Source: CAVOKN01 sp963696505
Lineage (GTDB): Bacteria; Pseudomonadota; Gammaproteobacteria; Burkholderiales; Rhodocyclaceae
Direction: 5' to 3'
Assembly (NCBI GenBank): GCA_963696505.1
Contig: CAVOKN010000025.1
Location: 99,032-163,031 of the forward strand
Length of the DNA: 64,000 nt
Shown: piece after piece, positions 9,486 to 18,196 of the stretch
Layout: each line of letters opens with the position of its first letter
Position numbering within the stretch: the stretch's first letter is position 1
The notes under the pieces: model-generated
Told to the model about the DNA's origin: nothing
Database searches by the model: none
The model's input: the letters and a program-made list of their open reading frames with translations, nothing else
Position numbers and translations under genes: made by a program

Positions 9486-11053
9486 TGCTGCCGCGCGCCG
9501 AATCCGCCGACATCGCCCTGCTGCTGGAAGGCACCTTCCCCTACGTGGCGGGGGGCGTATCGAGCTGGGTGAACCAGATCATCCGCGCCTTTCCCGACTA
9601 CCGCTTCGCGCTGGTGTTCATCGGCAGCCGGCGCAGCGACTACGGCGAGATGCGTTACGCGCTGCCGGACAACGTCGTGCACCTCGAGACGCACTACCTG
9701 CACGAGCAATTGGGCGGGGCGCGGGACGACGTGCGCGGCATGCCGGGCGACGTCGCCGCCTTCGGCCGTGCCGACAGCCTGCACGACAGCTTCCGCGCGC
9801 TGCCGGGCGTGGAGCCGGACCTGTCGATGTTCCGCGAAGTCGCGCGCGACCTGATGCCGGGCGGTGCGCTCACGCTGCGCGAGTTTCTCCACAGCGAGCA
9901 GGCCTGGGACGCCATCACGGCGCGCTACCGCGCCCACTGCACCGACCCGTCCTTCGTGGATTACTTCTGGACGGTGCGCATCATGCACCAGCCGCTGTGG
10001 ATGCTGGCGCGCATCGCAAGCGAGCTGATTCCCGTGCGCTGCCTGCACACCATCTCCACCGGCTACGCCGGCTTCCTCGGCGCCCTGCTCGCCAACACGC
10101 GCGGACTGCCGCTGATCCTTTCCGAGCACGGCATCTACACCAAGGAACGCAAGATCGACCTTTACCAGAACGAATGGATCCGCGACAACCGCAACGTGTT
10201 CCAGAAAGATCCGGCGGAACTGTCCTATTTCCGCCAGCTCTGGATCCGCTTCTTCGAATGGCTGGGCCGGCTCACCTACGACGCCGCCGATCCGATCATC
10301 GCGCTCTACGAAGCCAACCGGCAGCGCCAGATCGCCGACGGCGCGCCCGCGGCGCGCACCCGCAGCATTCCCAATGGCATAGACCTGAAGCGGCTGGCCG
10401 CGCTGCGCGCGAAGCGCCCCGCCGAGGATCCGCCGCCGGTGCTGTGCCTGATCGGGCGCGTGGTGCCGATCAAGGACGTCAAGACCTTCATCCGCGCCAT
10501 GCGCATCGTCGTCAACCGCCTGCCCGGCGCCCAGGGCTGGATCGCCGGGCCGGAGGACGAGGACCGCGCCTACGCCGACGAATGCCGCAACCTCGCCGAG
10601 AGCCTCGGCCTCGCCGACCAGGTGAAGTTCCTCGGCTTTCAGAAGATCGACGAGCTGATGCCCAAGCTCGGGCTCGTGGTGCTGTCGTCGATCAGCGAGG
10701 CGCTGCCGCTGGTGATCCTCGAGGGCTATGCCGCCGGCGTGCCCTGCGTGGCGACCGATGTCGGTTCCTGCCGCCAGTTGATCGAAGGCCTCGGCGAGGA
10801 AGACACGGCCCTCGGCGTTGCCGGCGCGGTGGTGCGCATCGCCGATCCCCAGGGTCTGGCCGAGGCCGCCATCGAACTTCTGGAACCGCGGCGCTGGCGT
10901 GCCGCGCAGCAGGCCGGCATACGTCGCGTGGAGCGCTATTACACCGACGACCTGATGTTCGGCCGCTACCGCGAGGTCTATGGCCAGGCGCTGGCGCGGG
11001 CGAAGGAAGATGCGCCCGCGGACATTGCCGCCGGCACCGCCGATGCCGCGTAG
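9485..11053 (+). CDS. pelF: PelF, cytosolic GT4 glycosyltransferase that polymerises Pel
   Basis: 522-residue GT-B fold transferase that polymerises UDP-activated N-acetylhexosamines. The N-terminal segment ALLLEGTFPYVAGGVSSWVN is the hallmark glycine-rich loop of PelF/GT4 enzymes. The nucleotide-binding half shows VLCLIGRVVPIKDVKTFI and the EX7E motif in SEALPLVILEGYAAGVP. There are no membrane segments; it works with PelD/E/G at the inner membrane. In other bacteria pelG follows immediately. Here the next pel gene is 21.4 kb away, and the DNA behind the stop codon contains a hairpin and a GTAGGGCAGG repeat. Confidence 0.95.
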   Translation: MLPRAESADIALLLEGTFPYVAGGVSSWVNQIIRAFPDYRFALVFIGSRRSDYGEMRYALPDNVVHLETHYLHEQLGGARDDVRGMPGDVAAFGRADSLHDSFRALPGVEPDLSMFREVARDLMPGGALTLREFLHSEQAWDAITARYRAHCTDPSFVDYFWTVRIMHQPLWMLARIASELIPVRCLHTISTGYAGFLGALLANTRGLPLILSEHGIYTKERKIDLYQNEWIRDNRNVFQKDPAELSYFRQLWIRFFEWLGRLTYDAADPIIALYEANRQRQIADGAPAARTRSIPNGIDLKRLAALRAKRPAEDPPPVLCLIGRVVPIKDVKTFIRAMRIVVNRLPGAQGWIAGPEDEDRAYADECRNLAESLGLADQVKFLGFQKIDELMPKLGLVVLSSISEALPLVILEGYAAGVPCVATDVGSCRQLIEGLGEEDTALGVAGAVVRIADPQGLAEAAIELLEPRRWRAAQQAGIRRVERYYTDDLMFGRYREVYGQALARAKEDAPADIAAGTADAA

Positions 11054-11100
11054 GGCAGGCCGCGCCCGCCGTGCCGCAGGGCATGAATTGCTCCCTCTCC

Positions 11101-11122
11101 CGCCCCGCTTGCAAGCGGGGCG
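11101..11122. repeat. Perfect 22-bp palindrome behind pelF (possible terminator)
   Basis: A perfect inverted repeat (CGCCCCGCTTG/CAAGCGGGGCG) flanked by CTCCCTCTCC and CGAGGGAAC, which extend the complementarity. It lies about 50 bp behind the pelF stop. There is no T-tract, so it is either a factor-dependent terminator element or a copy of a dispersed intergenic repeat. It marks the point where the pel operon is interrupted. Confidence 0.5.
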
Positions 11123-11241
11123 AGGGAACCGTTCTGCGACCTTCATGCGATTGCCCTGCGCCGTGCCGCCAAAACGCTCTGCCCGGGCCGCGCGTCCGGT
11201 AAAATCAGCCAACCCTTATTGACCGGAGTCACCGAAACGCC

Positions 11242-11688
11242 ATGCCACTGCCATCCAAATTGACGGGCCGCCTGCTTGCCGCCGCAGTGATCGGCCTTGC
11301 CGCCGTGCCCGCCGCCCATGCCACGGACATGGGAGCGATCGAGGCCAATGCCGAGCTTCAGGCCGGCAAGCTCAAGCTGATCGACATCCGCCGCCCCGAC
11401 GAATGGCGTCAGACCGGCATCGCCAAGGGTGCGGCGCGCGTCAACATGCTGCATCCCGGCGGCGCGCAGGGCTTCGTCGATGCCATCCTCAAGGAAACGG
11501 ACGGCAAGCGCGACGCACCCATCGCCCTCATCTGCCGCACCGGCAACCGTACCACCCAGGTGCAGAAGTTCCTCGAAGGCCAAGGCTTCACCAACGTCTA
11601 CAACGTCAAGGAAGGCATGGTGGGCAGCGCTGCCGGCCCGGGCTGGATCAAGCGCGGTCTGCCGGTGGAAGACTGCTCGCGCTGCTGA
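11242..11688 (+). CDS. Secreted rhodanese-like sulfurtransferase
   Basis: 148-residue single-domain rhodanese with an N-terminal signal peptide (about residues 1-28, ending AAHA), so it should be periplasmic. The active-site loop is CRTGNRT, with Cys as the persulfide carrier, preceded by the conserved LIDIRRPDEW of rhodanese domains. Two further Cys form the C-terminus (EDCSRC). The substrate is unknown. A possible -10 box (TAAAAT near 11201) lies upstream of a GGAG Shine-Dalgarno sequence, suggesting its own promoter. No functional link to Pel or CRISPR genes is evident. Confidence 0.85.
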   Translation: MPLPSKLTGRLLAAAVIGLAAVPAAHATDMGAIEANAELQAGKLKLIDIRRPDEWRQTGIAKGAARVNMLHPGGAQGFVDAILKETDGKRDAPIALICRTGNRTTQVQKFLEGQGFTNVYNVKEGMVGSAAGPGWIKRGLPVEDCSRC

Positions 11689-11822
11689 GGGGCGGCGAGC
11701 GACTGGCAACGGGGGGGGGCTGACGGGCGCCTCGCCCCGGCGGGTGCGGCAAGCTTGCCGCGGCGCGCGCTTCGATGCAGGCCGGCTATGCTGCGCGCAC
11801 TGCGACTTGCCCATCGAAGCCC

Positions 11823-12953
11823 ATGCCCCCCGATCACTCCGCCAGCCAGCCGCGCCGCATCCTCCTCGCGGTGGCCGGCCTCAGCCCCCAGATCGTCACC
11901 GAAACGCTGCACGCCCTGTGCGTCGGCAGCGCCCCGGCCTTCGTCCCAACCGAACTACACCTGATCACCACCGCGGAGGGTGCCGAGCGCGCGCGGCTTG
12001 CTCTGCTGTCCGACGATCCCGGCTGGTTCCACCGCCTGCGCCGCGACTACGCCCTGCCCGAGATCGCGTTCGGCGACGCGCACATTCACGTGGTGCCCGA
12101 CGCGGACGGCCGCCCGCTGGCCGACATCCGCACGCTCGACGACAACCGGCTGGCGGCGGACTTCATCACCGAGCAGGTGCGCGCCTTCACCGCCGACGAT
12201 GCGAGCGCGCTGCACGTTTCCATCGCCGGCGGGCGCAAGACCATGGGCTTCTACGCCGGCTACGCCCTGTCGCTGTTCGGCCGCCCCCAGGACCGCCTGT
12301 CCCATGTGCTGGTGTCCGAGCCCTTCGAGTCGAGCTGGGAATTCTTCTATCCCACGCCCTACAGCCGCGTCATCACCACCCGCGACAACAAGCTCGCCGA
12401 TACCGCAGCCGCCCGCGTGACGCTGGCCGAGATCCCCTTCGTCAGCCTGCGCCGCGGCCTGCCCGAGGCGCTGCTGGCCGGGCGTGCGCGCTTCAACGAC
12501 ACCGTCGCCGCGGCGCGCGCCGCGCTGGGACCGGCGGAACTGGTCATCGACCTCGCGCGGCGGCGCGTCCGCCACTGCGGCATCGAGTTCAGCCTGCCGC
12601 CGGCCGAACTCGCCCTGCTGAGCCTGTTCGCCCGCCGCGCACGGGAAGGCGGATCGCCCCTTGCCGCCCCGCCCAAGGGCGCCCCCGACCGGGACTGGGC
12701 GCGGCACTACCTCGCCGAGCTGCGCCGCGCCAGCGGTCCCGCGGCCGACCTCGACGTCACGGAGTACGCCCTGCGCGACGGCATGGACGGCGACTACTTC
12801 TCCCAGCACCTGTCCAAGCTGCGCCGCGCCCTGCGCCGCAACGCGGGCGCCGATGCCGCGCGCCTGATCGACGACGGCGGCTGCCGTCCGCGCCGCTACC
12901 GCCTCGCACTGCCGCGCGCGGCGGTGCGTTTCGACCAGATCGAATCACACTGA
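11823..12953 (+). CDS. CRISPR ring nuclease (SSO2081/NE0113 family) with C-terminal winged helix
   Basis: 376-residue protein of the Cas_NE0113 family, whose CARF domain corresponds to Crn1/SSO2081 ring nucleases that cleave cyclic tetra-adenylate and switch off type III CRISPR effectors. The N-terminal motif LLAVAGLSPQIVTETLHAL contains Ser21, and SIAGGRKTMGFYAGYAL contains Lys139. Ser and Lys at these two places are the residues required in SSO2081. The C-terminal part (about 235-376) looks like a winged helix with basic stretches (LRRALRR). The ATG at 11823 was preferred over 11775 because the extra 16 residues are not conserved-looking. It appears intact although the cOA-producing Cas10 of this locus is destroyed. 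Confidence 0.85.
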   Translation: MPPDHSASQPRRILLAVAGLSPQIVTETLHALCVGSAPAFVPTELHLITTAEGAERARLALLSDDPGWFHRLRRDYALPEIAFGDAHIHVVPDADGRPLADIRTLDDNRLAADFITEQVRAFTADDASALHVSIAGGRKTMGFYAGYALSLFGRPQDRLSHVLVSEPFESSWEFFYPTPYSRVITTRDNKLADTAAARVTLAEIPFVSLRRGLPEALLAGRARFNDTVAAARAALGPAELVIDLARRRVRHCGIEFSLPPAELALLSLFARRAREGGSPLAAPPKGAPDRDWARHYLAELRRASGPAADLDVTEYALRDGMDGDYFSQHLSKLRRALRRNAGADAARLIDDGGCRPRRYRLALPRAAVRFDQIESH

Positions 12954-12975
12954 AAGTCAGACTCCAGGGACCGCC

Positions 12976-14133
12976 ATGAACGACACGCTGATCACCTGCC
13001 CCCAATGCGGGCACCGCTTTCCCGTCACCGAGGCGCTCGCCGCCCAGGTCCACGGCCAGATCGAGGCGGCGCTGCGCGCCGATTTCGAAACCCGCCAGCG
13101 CGTCGCGGTCGCGGCAGCCCAGGCTGCCCTGAAGGAGGAGGCGGCACGCGAACGCCGGCTGATCGAGGGCCAACTCGCCGAACAGCAGCAGAAGACGCGC
13201 CAGGCGCAGGACGCCGAACTGGTCCTGCGCAAGGAGAAGTCGGCGCTGGAGCAGCGCGGCCGCGAGCTCGATCTCGAAGTCGCGCGCAAGCTCAACGCCG
13301 AGAAGGCCAAGATCGAAGAGAGCCTGCGCAAGAGTGCCGCCGACGAGCAGGCGCTCAAGCTGGGCGAAAAGGACCAGCAGATCGCCGACCTCAAGAAGCT
13401 CGTCGACGAGATGAAGCGCAAGAGCGAGCAGGGCTCGCAGGAGCGCCAGGGCGAGGTGCTGGAGCTGGACATCCAGGCCGCGCTGGAGGCGCGCTTTCCC
13501 CACGACCTCATACGCCCGGTGCCCAGGGGCATGCAGGGCGCCGACCTGATCCAGGAGGTGCGCGACGCCTCCCTTGCCCCCTGCGGCAGCATCGTGTGGG
13601 AGGTGAAGAACACCCGCCACTTCCAGCCGGCATGGATCGCCAAGCTCAAGGACGACCAGCGCGCCTGCGGCGCCGCCGTCGCGGTGCTGGTCTCGGTGGC
13701 CCCGCCCGAGGGCATGCGCGGCTTCGGCCAGGTCAATGGCGTGTGGGTGGCGGGGCTGGAGGTCTGGCCGGCAGTGGCCGCGGCGCTGCGCGACCAGCTC
13801 ATCCAGGTGGCATTCGCGCGCAACGCCGCCACCGGCATGAACGACAAGATGGAGGCGCTCTACCGCTACCTCGCCGGCGACGCCTTCCGCCACAAGGTCG
13901 AGGCCATCGTCGAAGCCTTCACCGCGCTGCGCGAACAGCTCGACCGCGAGCGCCGCGCCATGGAAAAACTGTGGAAGGAGCGCGAGAAGCAGCTCGAACG
14001 CATCATCAGCAGCACCGCCGGCATGTACGGCGAACTGCGCGGCACCATCGGCCAGGCGCTGCAGCCCATCGCCTCGCTGGAGCTGGACGATGGCATACTG
14101 CCGGCGCAGCCGCCGCGGCTGCCGGGAAATTGA
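12976..14133 (+). CDS. DUF2130 protein, putative PD-(D/E)XK nuclease with coiled coil
   Basis: 385-residue protein. An N-terminal CPQCGHRF half zinc ribbon is followed by a long charged coiled coil (about residues 25-160). A nuclease-like core then carries GADLIQEV and IVWEVKNTRHFQPAWIAKLK, which fits the D...ExK arrangement of restriction-endonuclease-fold enzymes. A second helical region (about 300-360) follows. Function is unknown. DUF2130 genes occur widely outside CRISPR loci, so membership in the system is not established, but it sits 22 bp behind the ring nuclease and just before cas6. Its last about 150 codons are duplicated at 17.2 kb inside cas10. Confidence 0.8.
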   Translation: MNDTLITCPQCGHRFPVTEALAAQVHGQIEAALRADFETRQRVAVAAAQAALKEEAARERRLIEGQLAEQQQKTRQAQDAELVLRKEKSALEQRGRELDLEVARKLNAEKAKIEESLRKSAADEQALKLGEKDQQIADLKKLVDEMKRKSEQGSQERQGEVLELDIQAALEARFPHDLIRPVPRGMQGADLIQEVRDASLAPCGSIVWEVKNTRHFQPAWIAKLKDDQRACGAAVAVLVSVAPPEGMRGFGQVNGVWVAGLEVWPAVAAALRDQLIQVAFARNAATGMNDKMEALYRYLAGDAFRHKVEAIVEAFTALREQLDRERRAMEKLWKEREKQLERIISSTAGMYGELRGTIGQALQPIASLELDDGILPAQPPRLPGN

Positions 14134-14448
14134 AGCCGGCCCGCATCTGCCTTGGCAGTAATCCAGAAAACGTGTTGAACATCGAAACGCTTGCGACGGA
14201 TCTCGAAGGGCACGACGCTGCAGCTTCCATGCCGCCGCTGCCGCTCGCCCGCTACCGCGCCCGGTTCGCGGCCGATGGACCGGTCCACTTCGGCGACTTC
14301 CCGGGCAACGCCTGGCGCGGTGCGCTGGGCCACGCCTTGCGGCGCACGGTGTGCGTCACCCGCGCCCCGGCCTGCACGGGTTGTATGCTCTACCGTTCCT
14401 GTCTCTACCCATATTTCTTCGAGACACCGCCCGCGGCCGACGCGGCGA
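13676..14448 (+). repeat. 773-bp duplication, original copy (DUF2130 3' end to cas6 5' part)
   Basis: This segment is repeated at 17242-18014 with a constant offset of 3566 bp and no indels; by eye at least nine mismatches. Here both genes continue naturally beyond the ends of the repeat, so this is the source copy. Confidence 0.95.
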
Positions 14449-15188
14449 AGATGCGGCGCTATGCCAACGCACCCCATCCTTTCGTGCTCGAACCGCAGAC
14501 ACAAGCGCCCGGTCGTGATGCCATGCTCGGCTTCACCCTCGTCGGCCGCGCCAATGACCACCTGCCGGTGTTCGTCCACGCCCTGCGCGGAGCAGCGGCA
14601 AGCCCACGTGGCGTGGCTGGCAACCGTATGGAATAACGCGGCCTGGAGCAGGAGGAAAGCGTGGGCAGCGGCGACTGGCGCGCGATCGTCGATCCCGAGG
14701 GCAGGCCGAGCGCCGCGCCACCGCAAGTTGCGCCGTGCCCACCGGCACCAAGAGTCGGCTTCGCCGTCGACTTGCGCACGCCGCTGCGCGTCAAGCGCGA
14801 CGGCCTGCTCGTGCGCCCAGCCGCGTTCCGCTTCGCCGACCTGTTCGGCAACGTCCTGCGCCGCATCTCCATGCTGATCGAGTTCCACACCGGGACCACC
14901 CTGGAGGCCGACTTCCGCCGTCTCAATAACGTCGCTCGCGGCATCGAGGCGCGCGGCGAACTGCGCTGGCACCACCAGAGCCGCTATTCCGCCCGCCAAA
15001 GTCAGTCCATGGACTTCGGCGGTCTGGTCGGCACGCTGCATCTCGATGCCGAGGGCATGACCGAGCTGTGGCCCTACCTCTGGCTGGGTCAGTGGGTGCA
15101 CGCCGGCACCGGCGCGACGATGGGCCTGGGCGAATACCGCATCGCAAGCTTGCCGGACGCGCCGGTGCGCGCGGCCGGGGCAGAATGA
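14229..15188 (+). pseudogene. cas6: Cas6 pre-crRNA endoribonuclease, interrupted by an in-frame TAA
   Basis: The frame from ATG 14229 to TGA 15188 (319 sense or stop-bearing codons) matches RAMP-type Cas6, which cuts the CRISPR transcript within each repeat. Family hallmarks are the N-terminal LARYRARFAADGPVHFGDFPG, the Cys-rich TRAPACTGCMLYRSCLYPYFF, and a C-terminal glycine-rich segment TGATMGLGEYRI. A TAA at 14634-14636 (codon 136) breaks the gene without changing frame. The sequence continues in the same frame with RGLEQEESVGSGDW. Re-initiation at GTG 14661 is possible but would lack the first RAMP domain. A single point mutation or base-call error explains the break. Confidence 0.85.
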
Positions 15189-15195
15189 TTCTCCT

Positions 15196-15222
15196 CGTAG
15201 GGCGGGCCGTGCCCGCCGGCGC
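15196..15222. repeat. Dispersed GTAGGGCGGGC intergenic hairpin
   Basis: Between cas6 and cmr1. It begins CGTAGGGCGGGC and ends GCCCGCCGGCGC, forming a short stem. The same family recurs near 11051, 28135, 28436, 32415 and 34797. Confidence 0.6.
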
Positions 15223-15246
15223 AAAAACCAAGATGGAGAGAAGATT

Positions 15247-16445
15247 GTGAAGACACTGCACTACCGCGTGAGCTTCGTGACACCGGCCTTCCTCGGCGGC
15301 GCCGACCAGTCGGCGCAGTGGCGCACGCCGCCCTTCAAGGCGCTGTTGCGGCAGTGGTGGCGGGTTGCCTACGCCGCCGATCACCACTTCGGGGTGACCG
15401 TGGAGGCGATGCGCAGGGAGGAGGGGTTCCTGTTCGGCAATGCCTGGCTGTCGCATAACGAAGGCAACAAGGAGGTCACTGACTATCGCAAGAGTCTGGT
15501 TCGCATTCGGCTCGACAAATGGGAACAGGAAAAGCCGGCAGCTGGCAAGGTCTGGAGCAACCAACGGTATTTCATCCGGAAACCGAAAAGACGGGTTTCA
15601 AGGTCGGACCCCATGCTTACCTGGGCTACGGTCCGCTCGATGGCCGCGGGAATACCCAATTCGACAAGAAGCGCAATGCCGCCATCCAGGCGGGAGAAGG
15701 CGCGGAACTGCGTCTCGCTTGTCCAGAAGTGGAGGAAGGTCGGCTACGTACCGCGCTCTGGCTGATCGACCGCTGCGGCACCGTCGGCGGCCGCAGCCGA
15801 AACGGCTGGGGATCGTTCTCCCTCACACCCCTCGACGGAACGCCGGCCCTGGCCGGCGAACTGCCAATGCGCCCATGGCGCGATGCTCTGGAAATCGACT
15901 GGCCCCATGCCATCGGATCCAACGAGGACGGCGCGCTGGTCTGGACCACGAAGGGATTCTCGGACTGGAAGCAACTGATGCGCGAGCTTGCCATTGTCAA
16001 GATTGGCCTCCGAACCCAGCTCACCTACGCCCTCGTCAGTTCGAACGGCGATAGGCCCATCATCAAGAAAGGGGAGCAAGTGGGCATCAACCATGGCAGC
16101 CCGCAGCTGCGGCATTGGATTTCCTATCCCGTCACGAATCACCCTGTATCGCCATGGGGCGGGAACGCGCGCCTGCCAAACAGCCTGCGATTCAAGGTCC
16201 GCCCCGACGCGCACGATCCGGCGAAGCGGGTGGGCGTGATCTTCCATGTCCCCTGCCGGCCGCCACAAGGCTTCCAACCCGACCAGCAGGCGATCGAGGA
16301 TACGTGGCAGGCCGTTCATGCCCTGCTCGATGACCTGACAAATCCTCCCGCCGTGCGCAGCTACGCATCAATCGTCGATGGGCAACGCCGGGCGCAGCTC
16401 AGGACGGGACTGGACGGCGTGACGCTCGCCCGGAGCGCGCAATGA
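15247..16445 (+). pseudogene. cmr1: Cmr1 (Cas7-like RAMP of type III-B complex), frameshifted
   Basis: Start is GTG 15247 behind a GGAGAG Shine-Dalgarno sequence. The N-terminus YRVSFVTPAFLGGADQ and FKALLRQWWRVAYAAD are characteristic of Cmr1, which caps the 3' end of the Cmr ribonucleoprotein. Near 15529 one G appears to be missing. Frame 1 then runs to a stop at 15763, while the next frame continues with EQPTVFHPETEK, HAYLGYGPLDGRG and IDRCGTVGGRSRNGWGSF (the G-rich loop) to the TGA at 16443. Restoring one base gives a normal-length Cmr1 of about 400 residues. A true deletion and a base-call error cannot be told apart here. Confidence 0.85.
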
Positions 16446-16497
16446 CGGCCTGCGTCTTGCTCGGATTGCAGCCTCGCCGCCTGCCGACCCCCGGCGA

Positions 16498-16896
16498 TCA
16501 GCCGAGCGCAACAAAAGTCAGCCGCTGCGCTACGGTGGCAATCGCCTCGAAATCCCGGTCGTCGTGCAGCAGGGGCGCGTCGTGCTCGATGGCCAGTTGC
16601 GCAATGAGGCAGTCGTGGGGACTTCTGGGCGTTATGCCCCGCCAGCGGCAGCGTGCGTACAGCGCGCCGGCATCGGCGTATGTCTGGCGCGAAGGCAGCA
16701 GCACCGGCAGGCGCTCGAAGTGTGCGCGCAGTTCGGCGAGTTGCGCCTCGCCCCTGGCGCCCTGCAGCAACTCCTGCACCACGACCGGCGCCAGCACGAT
16801 GTCCTCCTCGTCTATCAGGCGGTCGAGCAGGACAGTCGCCGGACGGCTTCCCTTGCGCAGCCAGTCGATCCAGACCGAAGTGTCAACGAGGACCAT
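16498..16896 (-). CDS. vapC: VapC-type PIN-domain ribonuclease toxin
   Basis: 132-residue PIN toxin on the strand opposite to the cmr operon. The acidic residues of the PIN active site are visible: VLVDTSVWIDW, VVVQELLQG, SPHDCLIAQLA and HDDRDFEAIA. The start at 16896 (MVLVDTS) is preferred over the upstream ATG at 16920 because PIN domains begin with this strand; either start overlaps the antitoxin gene. VapC toxins usually cleave tRNA or rRNA. The pair sits between cmr1 and the remains of cas10, so it was inserted into the operon. Confidence 0.85.
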   Translation of the reverse strand: MVLVDTSVWIDWLRKGSRPATVLLDRLIDEEDIVLAPVVVQELLQGARGEAQLAELRAHFERLPVLLPSRQTYADAGALYARCRWRGITPRSPHDCLIAQLAIEHDAPLLHDDRDFEAIATVAQRLTFVALG

Positions 16897-17107
16897 GAGG
16901 ATCACGGCCCATCGCGGCACGAACCGCGCGCACGTCGTAGCCGGGGTCGATCAAGTCGCGGCCAACCAAGTCACGCAGCCCGCGCTGAGAACTGCGAGCC
17001 ACAAGCTCCCGCAAGGCACGGTCGACCACTTCCTTCTTGGTGCGCGCCCGCGTCACGCGCATGGCCTCGGCAACCAGTTCGTCGTCCAGGTCAATATTGG
17101 TCCGCAT
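16883..17107 (-). CDS. vapB: VapB-type antitoxin (ribbon-helix-helix)
   Basis: 74 residues beginning MRTNIDLDDELVAEAMRVT, typical of RHH antitoxins paired with PIN toxins. It starts at ATG 17107 behind a strong AGGAGG and overlaps vapC by 14 bp, the usual arrangement for translational coupling. VapB would neutralise VapC and repress the shared promoter, which must lie in 17108-17183, just upstream of the cas10 start on the other strand. Confidence 0.85.
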   Translation of the reverse strand: MRTNIDLDDELVAEAMRVTRARTKKEVVDRALRELVARSSQRGLRDLVGRDLIDPGYDVRAVRAAMGRDPHGPR

Positions 17108-17183
17108 GGCATACACCTCCTGATGTGTATTGTAAGGGCGCCCGCAAGGCGCGGCAAACTTTTGGCCCACCGGTAGAGAACCC

Positions 17184-17699
17184 ATGCCCGTGAACGATGA
17201 AATCCTCTGGCAAACCAAGCTCGCCGCCCGACTCCACGATCCCGTCGCGGTGCTGGTATCGGTGGCGCTGCCCGAGGGCATGCGCGGCCTCGGCCAGGTC
17301 AATGGCGTGTGGGTGGCGGGGCTGGAGGTCTGGCCGGCAGTGGCCGCGGCGCTGCGCGAGCAGCTCATCCAGGTGGCATTCGCGCGCAACGCCGCCACCG
17401 GCATGAACGACAAGATGGAGGCGCTCTACCGCTACCTCGCCGGCGACGCCTTCCGCCACAAGGTCGAGGCCATCGTCGAAGCCTTCACCGCGCTGCGCGA
17501 ACAGCTCGACCGCGAGCGCCGCGCCATGGAAAAACTGTGGAAGGAGCGCGAGAAGCAGCTCGAACGCATCATCAGCAGCACCGCCGGCATGTACGGCGAA
17601 CTGCGCGGCACCATCGGCCAGGCGCTGCAGCCCATCGCCTCGCTGGAGCTGGACGATGGCATACTGCCGGCGCAGCCGCCGCGGCTGCCGGGAACTTGA
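17184..17699 (+). pseudogene. Chimeric ORF: Cas10/Cmr2 N-terminus fused in frame to DUF2130 C-terminus
   Basis: The first 20 codons (MPVNDEILWQTKLAARLHDP) resemble the N-terminus of Cas10/Cmr2, ending exactly at its HD-motif region (LHDP). From 17242 the DNA switches to the duplicated DUF2130 segment and stays in frame to that gene's stop. The product would be 171 residues: no HD nuclease, no palm/GGDD domains, and only the helical tail of DUF2130. It cannot act as a Cas10. The Cas10 assignment of the short N-terminus rests on motif memory and on its place between cmr1 and cmr3. Confidence 0.7.
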
Positions 17700-18014
17700 A
17701 GCCGGCCCGCATCTGCCTTGGCAGCAATCCAGAAAACGTGTTGAACATCGAAACGCTTGCGACGGATCTCGAAGGGCACGACGCTGCAGCTTCCATGCCG
17801 CCGCTGCCGCTCGCCCGCTACCGCGCCCGGTTCGCGGCCGATGGACCGGTCCACTTCGGCGACTTCCCGGGCAACGCCTGGCGCGGTGCGCTGGGCCACG
17901 CCTTGCGGCGCACGGTGTGCGTCACCCGTGCCCCGGCCTGCACGGGTTGTATGCGCTACCGTTCCTGTCTCTACCCATATTTCTTCGAGACACCGCCCGC
18001 GGCCGACGCGGCGA
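17242..18014 (+). repeat. 773-bp duplication, inserted copy inside cas10
   Basis: Copy of 13676-14448, about 98.8 % identical by eye count. It replaces the body of cas10: its left edge abuts the Cas10 N-terminal codons and its right edge abuts the Cas10 C-terminal codons. No IS ends or target repeats are visible at the edges. The left joint lies in a short shared CCGTCGCGG-type sequence. Confidence 0.95.
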
Positions 18015-18196
18015 TGCTGCGGACGAATCTTGCCTACCAGTTCGGACGACAGGGCGGTGATCGCGAACTGGCAATGCGTCTCGCGGATTATGTCGCTCGT
18101 CATCACCAGGACAGGGCGCCCGGGATGCTGAGCGATTTCCTCCTGGTCGCCGAATTCCTCGCCCGCAACACCCGCCGTCCGGAGGCCGGATCATGA
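17795..18196 (+). pseudogene. Chimeric ORF: Cas6 N-terminus fused in frame to Cas10/Cmr2 C-terminus
   Basis: Codons 1-73 repeat the Cas6 N-terminus of 14229. From about 18015 the frame continues into MLRTNLAYQFGRQ...LSDFLLVAEFLARNTR, which I read as the last about 60 residues of Cas10/Cmr2. Its TGA overlaps the cmr3 ATG (ATGA), as expected for the gene directly before cmr3. The 133-residue product has neither Cas6 nor Cas10 activity. Because the fusion is in frame, ribosomes could still reach the cmr3 start by coupling. Confidence 0.7.

Noticed and set aside
16442..17176. Long + strand frame starting ATGA at the cmr1 stop, as a possible cas10 start
   Set aside because: It runs antisense through vapC and vapB, and the peptide has no Cas10 features. 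The MPVNDEILWQ... start at 17184 fits much better.
17242..18014. The 773-bp repeat as an assembly artefact
   Set aside because: At least nine mismatches to the source copy and no indels; a false duplicate would be identical. Reads should still confirm the edges.
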